A stretch of 53,685 nucleotides of DNA from an uncultured Prevotellaceae bacterium (GCA_902762565.1 CACWOS010000042.1:1-53685), one strand, 5' to 3'. Counted from the stretch's first letter, positions 1 to 9,622 are shown. Notes: generated by a model not told the origin, from the sequence alone. Numbers and translations are program-made.

Positions 1-245
1 ACATTTCTGTTGTGCAAGAAATATGTACAATAAAATGAATTTTGTCGCTTTGCAAGCAAAATCCCACTAAACCCTATAGGTTGCGGATTTGAGGTTAAGG
101 ATACTTCACTAGCATTAGGCATATTCAACTTAAAAGTAACCGATTTATTGGCATTTATTTGTGGAGAGATGCCTTGCGCATATGCGTTCACGTTAAAAAC
201 ATGAATTATTGTAGTGATAATCAATAGTTTAATAATCTTTTTCAT
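1..245 (-). CDS. Secreted protein, N-terminal part only (possible esterase)
   Basis: An open frame begins with ATG at 245, three bases after the stop of the MMPL exporter gene, and runs off the window edge after 81 codons without a stop. It starts with a lysine-rich n-region and a hydrophobic stretch ending in AYAQ, a clear signal peptide. The following residues (ISPQINANKSVTFKLNMPNA) resemble the E-set domain that precedes the catalytic part of Bacteroidetes feruloyl/acetyl-xylan-type esterases; this is recognition of a pattern, not a search. Position and spacing make it the last visible gene of the polyene operon. The rest lies outside the window, so catalytic residues cannot be checked. 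Confidence 0.55.
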   Translation of the reverse strand, partial: MKKIIKLLIITTIIHVFNVNAYAQGISPQINANKSVTFKLNMPNASEVSLTSNPQPIGFSGILLAKRQNSFYCTYFLHNRN

Positions 246-248
246 TAC

Positions 249-2768
249 TCATTTTAAAATTAGAGGGTTAAGATATGAATATTTTTTGATATCATCATCT
301 GTCGGATTAAGAAGAATTGTTTGTATTTCTGTATTGATATCTCCAGGCAGACATATATCATTATTATTTTTATTGATAAAGGATATGTTTGAAACACGAT
401 TTTCTGCAACATTTTTTGCCACACAAAACTTGTCGTAATCGTTATCTATAGAAATAAAATCCATATTAGGTCTTTGTATCGCATAATAAAATACTAATTC
501 TCCCCAACCACTATTAACAAAAACAATTGTCTTGATTGATGGCAACAATTTATCATCTATAAGTTGGAAGTAGCCCCTATTCTTATATCTTCTTAGTCTT
601 TTATTAACAGCTGTAATAATCTCTACACCTCTGTAACGATAACAATCTGAAACGAAAGCAAGAGCGTGGGTGTTTTTTCTTTTTATCAAATTCTTAATAG
701 TAAGAGGCTGTAAGCGCTCTTTCCCATGAGAATACACTAACCAACGGAATATTAGAGGCGGGAATAAATACGCCATTAGGACAACCGAGAACATTCCTAT
801 AATGGTTACCTCTGCCAAGGAATAAAGGGCAGGATGTTTCGCAATAATCAGGGCACCAATACCAATAAACATGATTAGAGCTGAGATAATGATACTATGC
901 TTATAAGAACTAAGCATCTTACGACGATAAGCATATTCGTACTGACAGCCTTCGGTCATAAAGATTGTATAGTCATCCCCTTGTCCAAAGATAAAGGTTG
1001 CCAATATAATGTTGACAACATTAAACTGAATACCCAATAACGACATGATACCTAATATCCATACCCAGCTGATAGCCATCGGTAAGAAAGATATTAGGGC
1101 CAATTCTATGCTGCCTAACGAAAACCAGAGGAAAAAGAATACAATAAATCCACATGCCCACCCAATATAGTTAAAATTATCCGAGAGGTTGTTGACAATA
1201 GCAGAAGTAAGTGATTGTGTTTCATACGCTGGTGCAGTGGAAACAAGTGTATAAAAGTCATCAAAAGAATCATCTGCGAATCCTCGCTTAGCACTTTCCT
1301 CTCTCAGCTGCTGACATAAAGTTACTCCTTTACTCATGCGCCATTCATTCCATTGTTTAACGTTTGAGTCAGCTGAATTAAAATGTGTAATTTGCTCTAA
1401 ATACTGCATATCTTGCTTCTGTTCATCCGTCATATAATTTATGTTGCGCAAATCAGCATCGAAAGAAGTCTGAAGACTGAAATACCCCAATACAATAGTC
1501 AGGGTTACAACCGTCCAGACAATCCATGATTTGTTTTCCACCTGCACATCACCTATTCTGCTCAAAATCTGATGAGTTGCCTTGGGAACTCGACGTACCA
1601 TGTGTGGTAGCCATAAAAGGACGAAAATGATGGTGCCAACAAGTAAGAACGAACTGAAAAGTCCCAAGTCACGCAATGCTACAGATTCCAGTGGTAAAAG
1701 AGTCAGAAAAGCACCAACAGTAGTAATATTGCCAACAACCAGAGGCATTACAATCTCTTTAAGCGCAGAACGTATGTTGACCGTATGAGAGAGATGAGCG
1801 ATGAGATGCAGCGGATAGTTGACAGCAATACCCAAGATGGAAGAGGATATACCTATTACGATGATAGAGACATCATTGTGAACTAGTGTCAGACATCCCA
1901 TTGCAAAAAGCCATCCCCATCCAATACTGACTGCGATTAGCAATAGGTTACGTACGTTATGGAATACTAACCACAGCAAAAGGAGAATCAGAATCACAGC
2001 AATGGTTATTGCAATTATGCTATCTTGCTTTATTTGCTGAGCATTGCCGACAGCAATTACAGGACCTCCCGTTAGGCGTACCGTAACATTAGGGTATTGA
2101 TTGCTGACGCTGTCACATATCTGTTGTAGCATTGACACCAACTTGGCATTATGCTCAGTTTCGCTAGCTCCAAAAGGCGAATCAACCAAAAGCATAGCGC
2201 TATTGGCGTTTTTTTGTGGTTTTTGACGTTCCAAAACAGACCCAAACAAATTTAGAGGGTCGTGCTGAATTTGTAAAGACATCATACCAGCACTGGGAAG
2301 CATCAACATTTGCTTGTCGTTTTCCAATTGACGGGCAATAAAGTCCGGAACTTTTGTCAAACTATCTATACGGGCATAGTCATCCTTTGTTAGCAGGTAC
2401 GGAATACGAGTATATAAGGTGTTCATTGCCTCTTGCATGACTTCAGGGTCGTCATCATATAGATAATCAATAATATGTGCGGAATCAGCTTTTTCTAATT
2501 TATCTGTAAAAAAGTCAATGGCAGGCTGACACGAATTGCTAGGAGCTTGGAATATGACATAGATACGACGTGCACTCGAAGAATTTTGATATTCCATAAA
2601 AGCTTTTTGTTGCTCATTTTCAAGGGGGAGAAAGTCAGAAATATCTTCCTTATACGACTGCCCGACCGTCAGCAACACCAATATAACAGTAAACACCATT
2701 AATGATGTCCAGCGCAATATTGTATGTGCCTTTAATGCTTCGAATATTTGTAGTATCAACTTAGTCAT
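249..2768 (-). CDS. MMPL/RND-family exporter with C-terminal methyltransferase-like domain
   Basis: An 839-residue inner-membrane protein. Residues about 15-690 have the RND/MMPL layout: a first membrane helix, a large periplasmic loop, a block of five to six helices, a second periplasmic loop and a second helix block. This family exports lipids, and an MMPL exporter is a constant part of aryl-polyene clusters, where it is thought to move the finished lipid across the inner membrane. Residues about 700-839 are extra. They contain VFVNSGWGELVF and, about 20 residues on, the acidic ISIDNDYD, which resemble motif I and post-I of class I SAM-dependent methyltransferases. The start lies 10 bases after the preceding acyltransferase gene. 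The exporter call is firm; the tail call is tentative. Confidence 0.85.
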   Translation of the reverse strand: MTKLILQIFEALKAHTILRWTSLMVFTVILVLLTVGQSYKEDISDFLPLENEQQKAFMEYQNSSSARRIYVIFQAPSNSCQPAIDFFTDKLEKADSAHIIDYLYDDDPEVMQEAMNTLYTRIPYLLTKDDYARIDSLTKVPDFIARQLENDKQMLMLPSAGMMSLQIQHDPLNLFGSVLERQKPQKNANSAMLLVDSPFGASETEHNAKLVSMLQQICDSVSNQYPNVTVRLTGGPVIAVGNAQQIKQDSIIAITIAVILILLLLWLVFHNVRNLLLIAVSIGWGWLFAMGCLTLVHNDVSIIVIGISSSILGIAVNYPLHLIAHLSHTVNIRSALKEIVMPLVVGNITTVGAFLTLLPLESVALRDLGLFSSFLLVGTIIFVLLWLPHMVRRVPKATHQILSRIGDVQVENKSWIVWTVVTLTIVLGYFSLQTSFDADLRNINYMTDEQKQDMQYLEQITHFNSADSNVKQWNEWRMSKGVTLCQQLREESAKRGFADDSFDDFYTLVSTAPAYETQSLTSAIVNNLSDNFNYIGWACGFIVFFFLWFSLGSIELALISFLPMAISWVWILGIMSLLGIQFNVVNIILATFIFGQGDDYTIFMTEGCQYEYAYRRKMLSSYKHSIIISALIMFIGIGALIIAKHPALYSLAEVTIIGMFSVVLMAYLFPPLIFRWLVYSHGKERLQPLTIKNLIKRKNTHALAFVSDCYRYRGVEIITAVNKRLRRYKNRGYFQLIDDKLLPSIKTIVFVNSGWGELVFYYAIQRPNMDFISIDNDYDKFCVAKNVAENRVSNISFINKNNNDICLPGDINTEIQTILLNPTDDDIKKYSYLNPLILK

Positions 2769-2778
2769 TTTCTTAACT

Positions 2779-3912
2779 TTATCTGTTATCTACTGGATTA
2801 GCATAGATTCCAACAAATATATCACGTAACCGCTCTATATCACAAGTGTCCTCATAACGATCAAGTGCCGTAAGATGCTGAAGGAACACATTGTATTCCT
2901 CATTGGTATACATGGATTGATAACGAGTGTTACCATATAAAATATCATGAGCTATATAATTGTTGGGAAATAAACGATAGGCAGTGTTGATACGACTGTC
3001 TATTAATCGAGCAACAGACTTGTGATATTCATTATTAGTTTGCCCTTCGAAAGCGGATAACTCCACCATACGTATAGGTTGACATATAGCTATGTGAACT
3101 CTACCTTTAGGTTGCAAAATTCCAGTAAGAATACTGTTCAAATCCTCACCAGGCTTCTTCGTATATTTGGTGTATTGTGATTCGTATAACTCCAAGGCTT
3201 TCAAAATGTCACAAGATTCCCATTCATATGAAATAGCAATGGGTACGATGTTCAATTCCGCTAAGGCTTTAATCTTATCTTTGCTCTCACTCATGCAGAA
3301 CATCTTTATAATGCCTTGATCCGTCTGGTCGATACCATTCTTAGTACGACCATTACGCTGAGCTATCCATACCGACTGACCTTTCTCCTTGATCGTATAG
3401 CGAATATACTCCGAAAGATGCATTGAACTATGATAGAACTCCTTAATATCTCCGCCAGGACGAGCCACCTTAAACATTTTGTTACTCTTGCCAACGTCTA
3501 TGACAACAGGATGCATCATCAGGTTGGCTCCAAAGGTTATCTCAGTGGTGTCAAAACCATTCAATACAAAGTAGTATTGCAGCAGACTGGCATCAAGCAT
3601 AATATCGCGATGGTTAGAAACAAACAGGTAATGTTTATCAGGACTAAGGCGCTCAAGGCCTGAGACGGAGAACTCACTGATACTACGAGTAATGATTTGT
3701 TCATTGACACGTCGCATGGTATCATGCTGAAATTCATGAACCGTCTTAAACGAACGTATTCGTTCACGAGTAGCTTCTAATGTCTCTGAAGGATAAACGT
3801 AAGAAGCAAGGAGTGGGAACACGTCACTGTTGGCTATACGCTGCATGGCAGCTGATATCTCTTCTTCGTAATAAGGACGAATATCGTCAAATTTGGAAAT
3901 TCTCGGTATCAT
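2779..3912 (-). CDS. 1-acylglycerol-3-phosphate-type acyltransferase
   Basis: A 377-residue protein of the PlsC/LPLAT superfamily, expected to transfer an acyl chain onto a glycerolipid-like acceptor at the inner membrane. The key block is FVSNHRDIMLDAS (around residue 105), a variant of the usual NHxxxxD motif; R-N-G-R-T-K-N-G (about residue 195) stands where the family has its phosphate-binding EGTR-like site. The N-terminal 90 residues are helical and carry no signal peptide. It starts three bases after the secreted hydrolase gene and is followed after 10 bases by the MMPL exporter, so it probably acts late in building the membrane anchor. Related stand-alone enzymes exist in Bacteroidetes outside polyene clusters, so exact substrate is unknown. 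Confidence 0.75.
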   Translation of the reverse strand: MIPRISKFDDIRPYYEEEISAAMQRIANSDVFPLLASYVYPSETLEATRERIRSFKTVHEFQHDTMRRVNEQIITRSISEFSVSGLERLSPDKHYLFVSNHRDIMLDASLLQYYFVLNGFDTTEITFGANLMMHPVVIDVGKSNKMFKVARPGGDIKEFYHSSMHLSEYIRYTIKEKGQSVWIAQRNGRTKNGIDQTDQGIIKMFCMSESKDKIKALAELNIVPIAISYEWESCDILKALELYESQYTKYTKKPGEDLNSILTGILQPKGRVHIAICQPIRMVELSAFEGQTNNEYHKSVARLIDSRINTAYRLFPNNYIAHDILYGNTRYQSMYTNEEYNVFLQHLTALDRYEDTCDIERLRDIFVGIYANPVDNR

Positions 3913-3915
3913 ATG

Positions 3916-4755
3916 TTATATCATTTTTATCCATTCTAAAAACAATGCCATCCACTGGCGGCTTTCATCTGATCCCTTCTTCATACTTGCGCCAAAGCCA
4001 TGCCCACCAGTCTCAAACTGAATATAACGATGGGGAATTTTTTTAACAGTCAGAGCAGAATCGAGCAGTACTGAGTTGCGGTAATCAACTATCGGGTCGT
4101 CCTTACAATTGACAAGGAATACTGGCGGACAATCATCTGGCACATGTTTCTCTAACGACAACAATTCACGAAGACTATTGTTCCTTGTACGAGAATCACC
4201 CAACAATCCACGACGCGAACGCTTGTGAACGCAAGGGGCTATCATCGTGACAATAGGATAGATGGCTGCCACAAATGCAGGACGGTCAATCTTGTCAAAC
4301 AGTTCAGCAGCTGACATTACCAAATGTCCTCCTGCCGAGAAACCCATAGTTCCTATTTTACAAGTATCAATATGGTAATCATCAGCATGAGCCTTAACAT
4401 AACGCAATGCCTGACGCAGATCATCCTGAGGATCAGGATAACGGTTCCCGCGAAACACTAAGCGATAGTGGGTGATAAAAGCAGGAACGTATGCAGTACG
4501 GTAGTTTAGGACGAATGCCGATATTCCATTCTTTTGCAACCACCGTCCGATCTCATGACCCTCAGTCTCAATATCGTGCCAAAAATAACTACCTCCAGGA
4601 CACACTATAATAGCAATACTCTTACCATCAGAATTAGCCAAATATGGAGTCATCATCACTTTTTTGTGATGCGACACGCCCTCCCAGATATTCACCTGAG
4701 ACATAACCCTGATGGTGACAACGAGCAATAATATGACAACGTTCAGTCTGCGCAT
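3916..4755 (-). CDS. Secreted alpha/beta-hydrolase, carbohydrate-esterase-like
   Basis: A 279-residue protein with an N-terminal signal peptide ending near VMSQ. The fold is alpha/beta hydrolase: CPGGSYFW forms an HGG-like oxyanion site, GFSAGGH holds the nucleophilic Ser, CKDDPIVDY supplies the acid, and GGHGFG the His. This arrangement is typical of BD-FAE/Axe-like acetyl or feruloyl esterases. Its start overlaps the end of the upstream flavoprotein gene by 13 bases, so it belongs to the polyene operon and is not a stray polysaccharide gene. A role in trimming or transferring an acyl or aryl ester during polyene maturation is an inference. All triad residues appear intact. Confidence 0.75.
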   Translation of the reverse strand: MRRLNVVILLLVVTIRVMSQVNIWEGVSHHKKVMMTPYLANSDGKSIAIIVCPGGSYFWHDIETEGHEIGRWLQKNGISAFVLNYRTAYVPAFITHYRLVFRGNRYPDPQDDLRQALRYVKAHADDYHIDTCKIGTMGFSAGGHLVMSAAELFDKIDRPAFVAAIYPIVTMIAPCVHKRSRRGLLGDSRTRNNSLRELLSLEKHVPDDCPPVFLVNCKDDPIVDYRNSVLLDSALTVKKIPHRYIQFETGGHGFGASMKKGSDESRQWMALFLEWIKMI

Positions 4756-6251
4756 GCGTTTATTCTGTTAACAATATAGTTGAGGCCCAATATGGCCTCA
4801 CAGGTATTAATGGCTGTCAGTGGCACTCCACAGAAACCATGCAGGTTGTTATTCTGACCTGTCAGCAACAGATTGCGAATCTTTGTTACCACAGGTAACT
4901 GAGACAGCACAATGTTCTGACAATTCTTGGCAAAACCACAGATGCTTCCATTTTTAACACCATAGAAATCGCGTATGGTCAGTGGCGACGATGTGTTCAT
5001 GGCCTCTATACACTGCTGGAAGCTTGGATGGATTTCTTCTATCTGGTTCAAAAGTAGTTCAGCACATTTCATCTTCCATGCTTCATACTCATCGCCACGA
5101 TGTCCAACGGTAGTATTCTCCCATCGCCTAACCATATCGAAAGGCATTGGTGCTGTTATCAATACCTTTTTAGCATAGTGTCCTTGATTGCTGCTTGGAG
5201 GTGTCATCATCATAAATCCCAAAGGCCATTGCTTATCCGTACGACTAAAGTTCCACACGTCATCATAGCGTGTCATATAGTATTCCGAATGATTAATGTA
5301 TGGGAAAGTCTCAGGCTTAAGCTTTATGTATAGTGCAAAAGCAGAATGTGTATTGGGAATAGTCTCAAGACGTTCACGATATGATTTGGGGAAAGCTTTC
5401 TCGTCCATCAGTCTCATCAGCGCACATGGATGGATATCAGAAATGAAGTAGTCGGCAACATATTTCTTACCACTCTTTGTACGAACATAATCCACATTCC
5501 TTTCAGTTACATTTATCCACTCGACAGCATCACCTGCAATCACCTGGCCACCATTGGAAGTAATTACCTCAGCGAGAAGTTGTGCGAAATGATAGCTGCC
5601 ATCAACAAAACGACTAGCTCCCTTGATATAAAGCGTGCTGATAATAGCATGCACGTATGCAGGTGTCTCATGGGCACGACCGCCATAAAGTGGATTCATA
5701 TAAGCCAATACACTACGCAGACGCTCGTCGGTAATATACTTGGCAATGAAAGCATCTGCTGCCATCAGAAAGTCATTTGATTCAGTAAAGAGACTAATCT
5801 GACCTGAAGAAGGGCGTAAATTGAACAGGTCTACCTTGTCGGCAATATCTAAAACAGCGTCAACATAACGTTCCAGATTGCTATGCTCGTCAGGAAACGA
5901 CTGTGCTAGTGAACTGACAAAACCATCACGACCTTTAGCAATAGTAAAGTATGACTTGTCTTCTGCAAAATACAGCCTATCGGAACATTCATTGTCTACG
6001 TTACGGATTTTTACATCATTGAGAATACCAAGATAACGGCATATCTTCCAAATATTGCCACCAGGCTGCATGCCACCAATAACATGCATTCCTGTATCGA
6101 AATGCTCGCCAAAACGCTGAAATGTCTGCAACCCACCACCAATCATTGCATTCTTCTCCAAGATGGTAACACAGAACCCCTCTTTACTAAGTATTGCACC
6201 TGTAAAGAGGCCTCCTAATCCTCCACCTATGATGACTACCTGTTGCTTCAT
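4743..6251 (-). CDS. FAD-dependent oxidoreductase, CrtI/phytoene-desaturase-like (second copy)
   Basis: A 502-residue flavoprotein. It begins with the dinucleotide-binding GGGLGGL motif, followed by a conserved ILEKN strand end and the GGGLQTF segment typical of the phytoene-desaturase/carotene-isomerase superfamily; the C-terminal FAD-contact region contains LLTGQNNNLHG. It is paralogous to the gene just upstream, whose stop it overlaps by ATGA (6248-6251), which implies translational coupling. Members of this family saturate, desaturate or isomerise polyenes. No phytoene synthase lies nearby, so the natural substrate is more likely the aryl polyene than a carotenoid. Reaction direction cannot be read from sequence. 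Confidence 0.8.
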   Translation of the reverse strand: MKQQVVIIGGGLGGLFTGAILSKEGFCVTILEKNAMIGGGLQTFQRFGEHFDTGMHVIGGMQPGGNIWKICRYLGILNDVKIRNVDNECSDRLYFAEDKSYFTIAKGRDGFVSSLAQSFPDEHSNLERYVDAVLDIADKVDLFNLRPSSGQISLFTESNDFLMAADAFIAKYITDERLRSVLAYMNPLYGGRAHETPAYVHAIISTLYIKGASRFVDGSYHFAQLLAEVITSNGGQVIAGDAVEWINVTERNVDYVRTKSGKKYVADYFISDIHPCALMRLMDEKAFPKSYRERLETIPNTHSAFALYIKLKPETFPYINHSEYYMTRYDDVWNFSRTDKQWPLGFMMMTPPSSNQGHYAKKVLITAPMPFDMVRRWENTTVGHRGDEYEAWKMKCAELLLNQIEEIHPSFQQCIEAMNTSSPLTIRDFYGVKNGSICGFAKNCQNIVLSQLPVVTKIRNLLLTGQNNNLHGFCGVPLTAINTCEAILGLNYIVNRINACAD

Positions 6252-7750
6252 ATTTTATTCGCTTCAATGATTTGTTGGTATATTTTTTCTGCTGTCAGCA
6301 ACTCACTGCACGTAACTATAGCTCCAACGATGACTCCGAGGATTCCGTGTGAGTTGATGTTCTGACCTGTCTGTAACAGGTTGGGGATTTTTGTGCGATG
6401 AGGCACTCTGCATGCAGCACCTAATGTTATGTCTCTTGCAATGCCGTACATACTGCCCCCTTCTGTGCCTGTATAGTCCCGATAGGTCAACGGAGTTGAT
6501 GTATAATAATTCTTGATGTGTGAGCGCAGAGTAGGGAAGTGCTTTTCAACGGATGCCAAGAGTTGTTCTGCTTTTTGTCGCTTGAAGGCTTCATAGTCGG
6601 CACCACGATGACCAACTTTTGTACCAACCCACTGCTCCACATCTTTCATCTGCATATACGATATAATGACTCCTGTTTTGGCAAAAAGAGGGGAGATATC
6701 GTCACAGAAATGCATATATAGATAGCCCTTGGGCCACGAAATTGTATCGTACTGCTCACAATTCCAAGGTGTCCCATTATTATATCCGTAAAAGTTATAG
6801 TTCTGGTAACGCACAGAATTCTCCTTGAACTCAAGATACACAGAGAATCCGCCAACAGTTTGAGGTATGGCGTTGATGCGGTTACGGAATGCAGGACGTA
6901 ACAGCTTCGAATCCGTCAGTTCCAAAGTGCGTATCGGATGAGCGTCAGAGATAACGATATCGCAAGGTACAAACTCGCTTCCATTGACTTCAACACCTGT
7001 GGCATGCGTGTCATCACACAGTATTCTTGTTACTTTGTTGGATGCCAACACACGACCACCATAATGTTCTATGGTTTGGGCCATAGACTTTGCAATAGTA
7101 TCACTTCCTCCCACGATACGGTATGCACTTTGGTTATAAAAGTCCATGATGAAAGCATGGGTAGAGAAAGGGGTCTTATCGAGCTCAGCAGCATATAGGG
7201 GAAGAGTGCCAACTAACACTTTTGCCAATTCTGTATCAGGAATGACACTATCAATTACCTCGTTGATGGAACGCAACTGATACTCGGTGTTGATGGCTGC
7301 ATTGCTCTCTGCGTGTTTCAGTGTGTGCAACGAGGATGCGCCAGCAACTTTTTCCACCAAATCGAAATATCGGTTTAAGGCTTCCTTCTGATAAGGGAAA
7401 TAACCGGTCATCTGCTCAATGAATCGTTCACGCCCATTGGCAAAACGATAGCATCGTCCATTAAGGGCTACAACGTCATAGCCGTCCTTATCCAAAGGCG
7501 ACAGCTGAATGTCCTTTTTGACCCCCAGATACTGTAGAAGACGGTCTAAGGTCTGGCCTTCAGCAGCACTACCAATGAAGTGCATGCCCGTTTCGAAACG
7601 TGCTCCACGACGACTGAAACACTGCAGACAACCACCTATCCGAGCACCCTGTTCTAGCACGGTGACATCATAGCCATTCTTTGCCAAAATGACCCCGCAG
7701 GACAAACCGCCCATACCACTTCCTATGATAATTACTCTCTGCTTAGACAT
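6248..7750 (-). CDS. FAD-dependent oxidoreductase, CrtI/phytoene-desaturase-like (first copy)
   Basis: A 500-residue flavoprotein with GSGMGGL near the N terminus, VLEQG closing the second strand, GGCLQCF, and a C-terminal LLQTGQNINSHG block. It matches its downstream paralogue along its whole length. The pair is adjacent and overlapping, which suggests two related steps or a heteromeric enzyme. It overlaps the end of the GT2-acyltransferase gene by 8 bases. In carotenoid pathways such enzymes introduce or isomerise conjugated double bonds; here they could tune the polyene or modify its aryl head group, but that is inference. No membrane helix or signal peptide is seen. Confidence 0.8.
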   Translation of the reverse strand: MSKQRVIIIGSGMGGLSCGVILAKNGYDVTVLEQGARIGGCLQCFSRRGARFETGMHFIGSAAEGQTLDRLLQYLGVKKDIQLSPLDKDGYDVVALNGRCYRFANGRERFIEQMTGYFPYQKEALNRYFDLVEKVAGASSLHTLKHAESNAAINTEYQLRSINEVIDSVIPDTELAKVLVGTLPLYAAELDKTPFSTHAFIMDFYNQSAYRIVGGSDTIAKSMAQTIEHYGGRVLASNKVTRILCDDTHATGVEVNGSEFVPCDIVISDAHPIRTLELTDSKLLRPAFRNRINAIPQTVGGFSVYLEFKENSVRYQNYNFYGYNNGTPWNCEQYDTISWPKGYLYMHFCDDISPLFAKTGVIISYMQMKDVEQWVGTKVGHRGADYEAFKRQKAEQLLASVEKHFPTLRSHIKNYYTSTPLTYRDYTGTEGGSMYGIARDITLGAACRVPHRTKIPNLLQTGQNINSHGILGVIVGAIVTCSELLTAEKIYQQIIEANKI

Positions 7751-9248
7751 CCTGCTCTATCTGGTTTGCTATCTGTTCGTACTTCTCGATATAGTGTCTA
7801 CGCATCTGCGAAGCCTGGCGCTTGGTATCGCCCATCGCTTTCAGCTGGGCATTGGTTATCGAGTCGCCCACCTCAACATATATCGGTCCCTTGCGCAGGT
7901 GATAGGTTTTCTTTGGCAATATCCTTCCTGGGCCGTAGAGATACATTGGAACGATATCAAGCCCCAATTGTTCGGCAATATGAAATGCCCCTTGATGGAA
8001 ACGGCCAATGGTGCAGTCTTTCGAACGTGTTCCCTCAGGATATACTGCTATGCTATACCCTCGCTCGACCAGCGATTGTAACTTAGGCATCAGTTCGTCA
8101 ATACCTTCTGCCACAGGATAAAACTCCGCATTGCGTATCAACAGACCATAGATCGGATTATGCCATACCCACTGATTAGTCAGGAAGATTATGTTGGGCG
8201 AAAAGATCAGTTGACAGGCAAGGTCAATATGTGACTGGTGGTTACATATCACCACTGATGGTTTATCAAAGTCTATACCCTCAGCAACCTTATACTTGAA
8301 ACGAGTACCAGGGATACCGTGATGCAACATGATGAAACGCGTAGCATGATATATCAGACGATGCAGATTGTGGCGCTTCTTTTCAGTCATTTTGCCAATC
8401 TTAACATACACCCAAACGGCAGGTGTGATAATGAAGAAACAGAAAAACAAAACGAACGTCAGTGAATAGACGGTGCGCACTATGTTTGACAACAGACGAA
8501 ACAAACGTAAAGGAAGTCCATAGACAATAGCTAAGAAACACAACACTGTGTTGAGCACACTTATACGCGTGAAGTCAATCCCTGGACGGAAGTGACTAAC
8601 GCGCTCCTCACGAGGCGGATAATACACATTTATATCAATGGGTACCAGTCCTACTCCGTGCCAAGAGGCAAATACCAACAGTTCCAACTCAGCCTCATAG
8701 CGTGATGTCAATAAAGAAAGTCCGCGAAGCTTCTTCAGTGGATAGAGTCTATAGCCTGTTTGCGTATCTGGCAGTTTGCGTCCTGTCTGCACGCAGAACC
8801 AGAAATTGGAAAATTTATTAGCAAACTTGCTGCCTTCAGAACGTTCTACACCTTCCAACTGTCTACTTCCGATAATCAGCGCACCAGGATGTTTCTGGTT
8901 GGCAGTCAGGAAAAGACCAATATCGCTCGCATAGTGCTGTCCGTCGCCATCGAGAGTGATAGCATATGAGAATCCCATCTCAATTGCACGTCTGAAACCT
9001 GCTTTCAGCGCATAACCCTTGCCACGATTGGTGGCATATTCCACAAGCGTGATACCTGCTATCTGGTGTAACTCAGCAGACGTGTTATCAGTAGAGCCAT
9101 CATTGACGACAATGACATCGCGACACTCCAGTAGCGCATCACGAACCACAGCAGCTATTGTCCCACCATTGTTATAGGTAGGAATCACGACACATATTCC
9201 TCGGTCATGAAGCGTCTGGTGTTGTTTCTCTTTGTCTGTTTGCATCAT
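7743..9248 (-). CDS. Glycosyltransferase family 2 fused to LPLAT acyltransferase
   Basis: A two-domain protein. The first part is a dolichol-phosphate-mannose-synthase-like GT2 domain: VVIPTYNNG, VVNDGSTDN, NRGKGYALK and the metal-binding LDGDGQ. After a hydrophobic segment the second part is a PlsC-like acyltransferase with CNHQSHID (HX4D) and the YPEGTRS motif. Such GT2-acyltransferase fusions are known from aryl-polyene clusters and may attach the polyene to a glyco- or glycerolipid-like anchor. I chose the start at 9248 because it gives an ATGA overlap with the preceding dehydratase stop (9245-9247); the longer frame to 9320 would overlap that gene by 76 bases and begins with a non-conserved segment. 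Confidence 0.85.
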   Translation of the reverse strand: MMQTDKEKQHQTLHDRGICVVIPTYNNGGTIAAVVRDALLECRDVIVVNDGSTDNTSAELHQIAGITLVEYATNRGKGYALKAGFRRAIEMGFSYAITLDGDGQHYASDIGLFLTANQKHPGALIIGSRQLEGVERSEGSKFANKFSNFWFCVQTGRKLPDTQTGYRLYPLKKLRGLSLLTSRYEAELELLVFASWHGVGLVPIDINVYYPPREERVSHFRPGIDFTRISVLNTVLCFLAIVYGLPLRLFRLLSNIVRTVYSLTFVLFFCFFIITPAVWVYVKIGKMTEKKRHNLHRLIYHATRFIMLHHGIPGTRFKYKVAEGIDFDKPSVVICNHQSHIDLACQLIFSPNIIFLTNQWVWHNPIYGLLIRNAEFYPVAEGIDELMPKLQSLVERGYSIAVYPEGTRSKDCTIGRFHQGAFHIAEQLGLDIVPMYLYGPGRILPKKTYHLRKGPIYVEVGDSITNAQLKAMGDTKRQASQMRRHYIEKYEQIANQIEQDV

Positions 9249-9622
9249 ATTTCTTGGCAGGTGAATGAGAGTTTTGCCAATGGCGCTTCTGCTGCAAGCA
9301 CTTGAACCTGTAACCTGCATGTCTTACTTGTCTCATCAATAACAATCTTTTCAAAGACATACGTCACGTGAGGTGTTGTCACTGGAGATATGACATTCAG
9401 AAACTTGACGTTCTTGATGGTCTTGATCTGGTAGCGTTTCTGGGCATAGTCCTCCAGCAGTTCCTTCGCTATCTGGATAATGCATACACCAGGGGTGATG
9501 GGCTCACCAGGAAAGTGAGCTTGATATATAAGGCTTTTCTCTTGCAGAGAAACGTCATATCGTACAGGGAGAAACGTCGTTTCTCTCTCAGAGATCGTAT
9601 ATAGATTATTGAGTAACTTCAT
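9245..9622 (-). CDS. 3-hydroxyacyl-ACP dehydratase, FabZ-like hotdog (ApeI type)
   Basis: A 125-residue single hotdog domain. HFPGEPITPGVCIIQ (about residues 36-50) is the FabZ/FabA-type helix-cap motif with His and the Pro-Gly turn. In aryl-polyene synthesis a dehydratase of this type removes water from the 3-hydroxyacyl-ACP after each ketoreduction, giving the conjugated double bond. It overlaps the preceding secreted-protein gene by 17 bases and the following GT2-acyltransferase by 4. A second dehydratase-like protein is encoded at 15150-15620; systems of this class carry two. The canonical Glu on the long helix seems replaced by Gln (IIQIAKELL), so which of the two is the main catalyst is open. 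Confidence 0.8.
   Translation of the reverse strand: MKLLNNLYTISERETTFLPVRYDVSLQEKSLIYQAHFPGEPITPGVCIIQIAKELLEDYAQKRYQIKTIKNVKFLNVISPVTTPHVTYVFEKIVIDETSKTCRLQVQVLAAEAPLAKLSFTCQEI

Noticed and set aside
4743-7750. Carotenoid biosynthesis cluster
   Set aside because: Two CrtI-like proteins are present but no phytoene synthase, GGPP synthase or cyclase; all neighbours are fatty-acid-type polyene genes.
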